The translations under genes and the position numbers were made by a program. This document shows, in pieces, positions 22,167 through 22,315 of a DNA stretch of 22,315 nt. Position 1 is the stretch's first letter, and each line of letters begins with the position of its first letter. The notes beneath the pieces were generated by a model. That model did not search any database. It was not told where the DNA came from and saw only the letters and a list, made by a program, of their open reading frames with translations. This DNA comes from Candidatus Freyrarchaeum guaymasense (lineage in GTDB: Archaea > Asgardarchaeota > Jordarchaeia > Jordarchaeales > Freyrarchaeaceae), in NCBI GenBank assembly GCA_030587405.1, contig JAUQZD010000031.1, positions 1-22,315 on the forward strand, read 5' to 3'.

Positions 22167-22315
22167 TCAGAGTTCGTGTACTCTTTCTTCTTCGATTTTT
22201 TCGAGTAGTTTTATGAGGGTTTCGCATGGCTGCCTTCTGAGGCGGCATAGGAGGGTTAGCTCGTGGGCTTTCAGGATGTCAGACCTAGTTATGATCCCCA
22301 GCAGCTTTGACGGGT
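22167..22315 (-). CDS. CBS-domain protein, C-terminal 48 residues (cut by window edge)
   Basis: Frame on the minus strand, open from the window edge (first full codon at 22313) to TGA 22169-22167. The translation begins PSKLLGIITRSDILKAHE, the closing strand-helix of a CBS domain, which usually binds adenosine nucleotides and regulates an attached enzyme or channel. The tail (TLLCRLRRQPCETLIKLLEK) is charged and helical. What the rest of the protein is cannot be told here. Confidence 0.75.
   Translation of the reverse strand, partial: PSKLLGIITRSDILKAHELTLLCRLRRQPCETLIKLLEKIEEERVHEL

Overview
The window looks like the chromosome of a thermophilic archaeon, most likely of the TACK type; the exact lineage cannot be fixed from sequence alone. 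The reasons are that arginine is mostly AGG/AGA and isoleucine often ATA, that many starts are GTG or TTG, that promoters look like archaeal TATA boxes (TTTATATA, AATTTATAT) about 25-30 nt before a start or leader, and that the genes include several KaiC-like ATPases, longin- and roadblock-type domains and a Wtp-type tungstate/molybdate ABC transporter. No rRNA, tRNA, CRISPR array, insertion sequence or integrase is visible.

Layout. 1-387: N-terminal part of an MFS transporter (minus strand). 388-953: no gene seen. 954-2108: two convergent hypothetical genes. 2393-3730: a YjbQ/UPF0047-family enzyme and an unknown 293-aa protein in one operon. 3973-10093: the most unusual block, all on the plus strand: a double-domain KaiC ATPase, a small helical protein, a single-domain KaiC, a second double-domain KaiC, a longin-like protein, a PatZ-like GNAT acetyltransferase, and a second longin-like protein related to the first. 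10238-10672: a secreted, glycine-zipper hydrophobic peptide (minus). 11180-12132: a longin-domain protein convergent with a roadblock/LC7 protein. 12270-16555 (minus): an enoyl-CoA hydratase/isomerase, a HEAT-repeat protein, an Fe-S protein with a winged helix, and an unusual galactokinase. galK is divergent from galT (16679-17677). 17833-18945: a 370-aa protein with a longin-like N-terminus. 18947-22048 (minus): the operon wtpA-wtpB-wtpC for tungstate/molybdate uptake. 22167-22315: the C-terminal end of a CBS-domain protein (minus).

How the genes may work together. GalK and GalT form a Leloir-type galactose step from one shared divergent promoter. WtpABC imports tungstate or molybdate for oxidoreductase cofactors. 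The KaiC/longin/GNAT block, with the nearby longin and roadblock proteins, looks like an undescribed archaeal signalling or small-GTPase-regulation module. KaiC-like ATPases have been proposed as archaeal signalling hubs, and longin and roadblock folds typically act as platforms for small GTPases. No small GTPase gene lies inside the window, so that link is inference.
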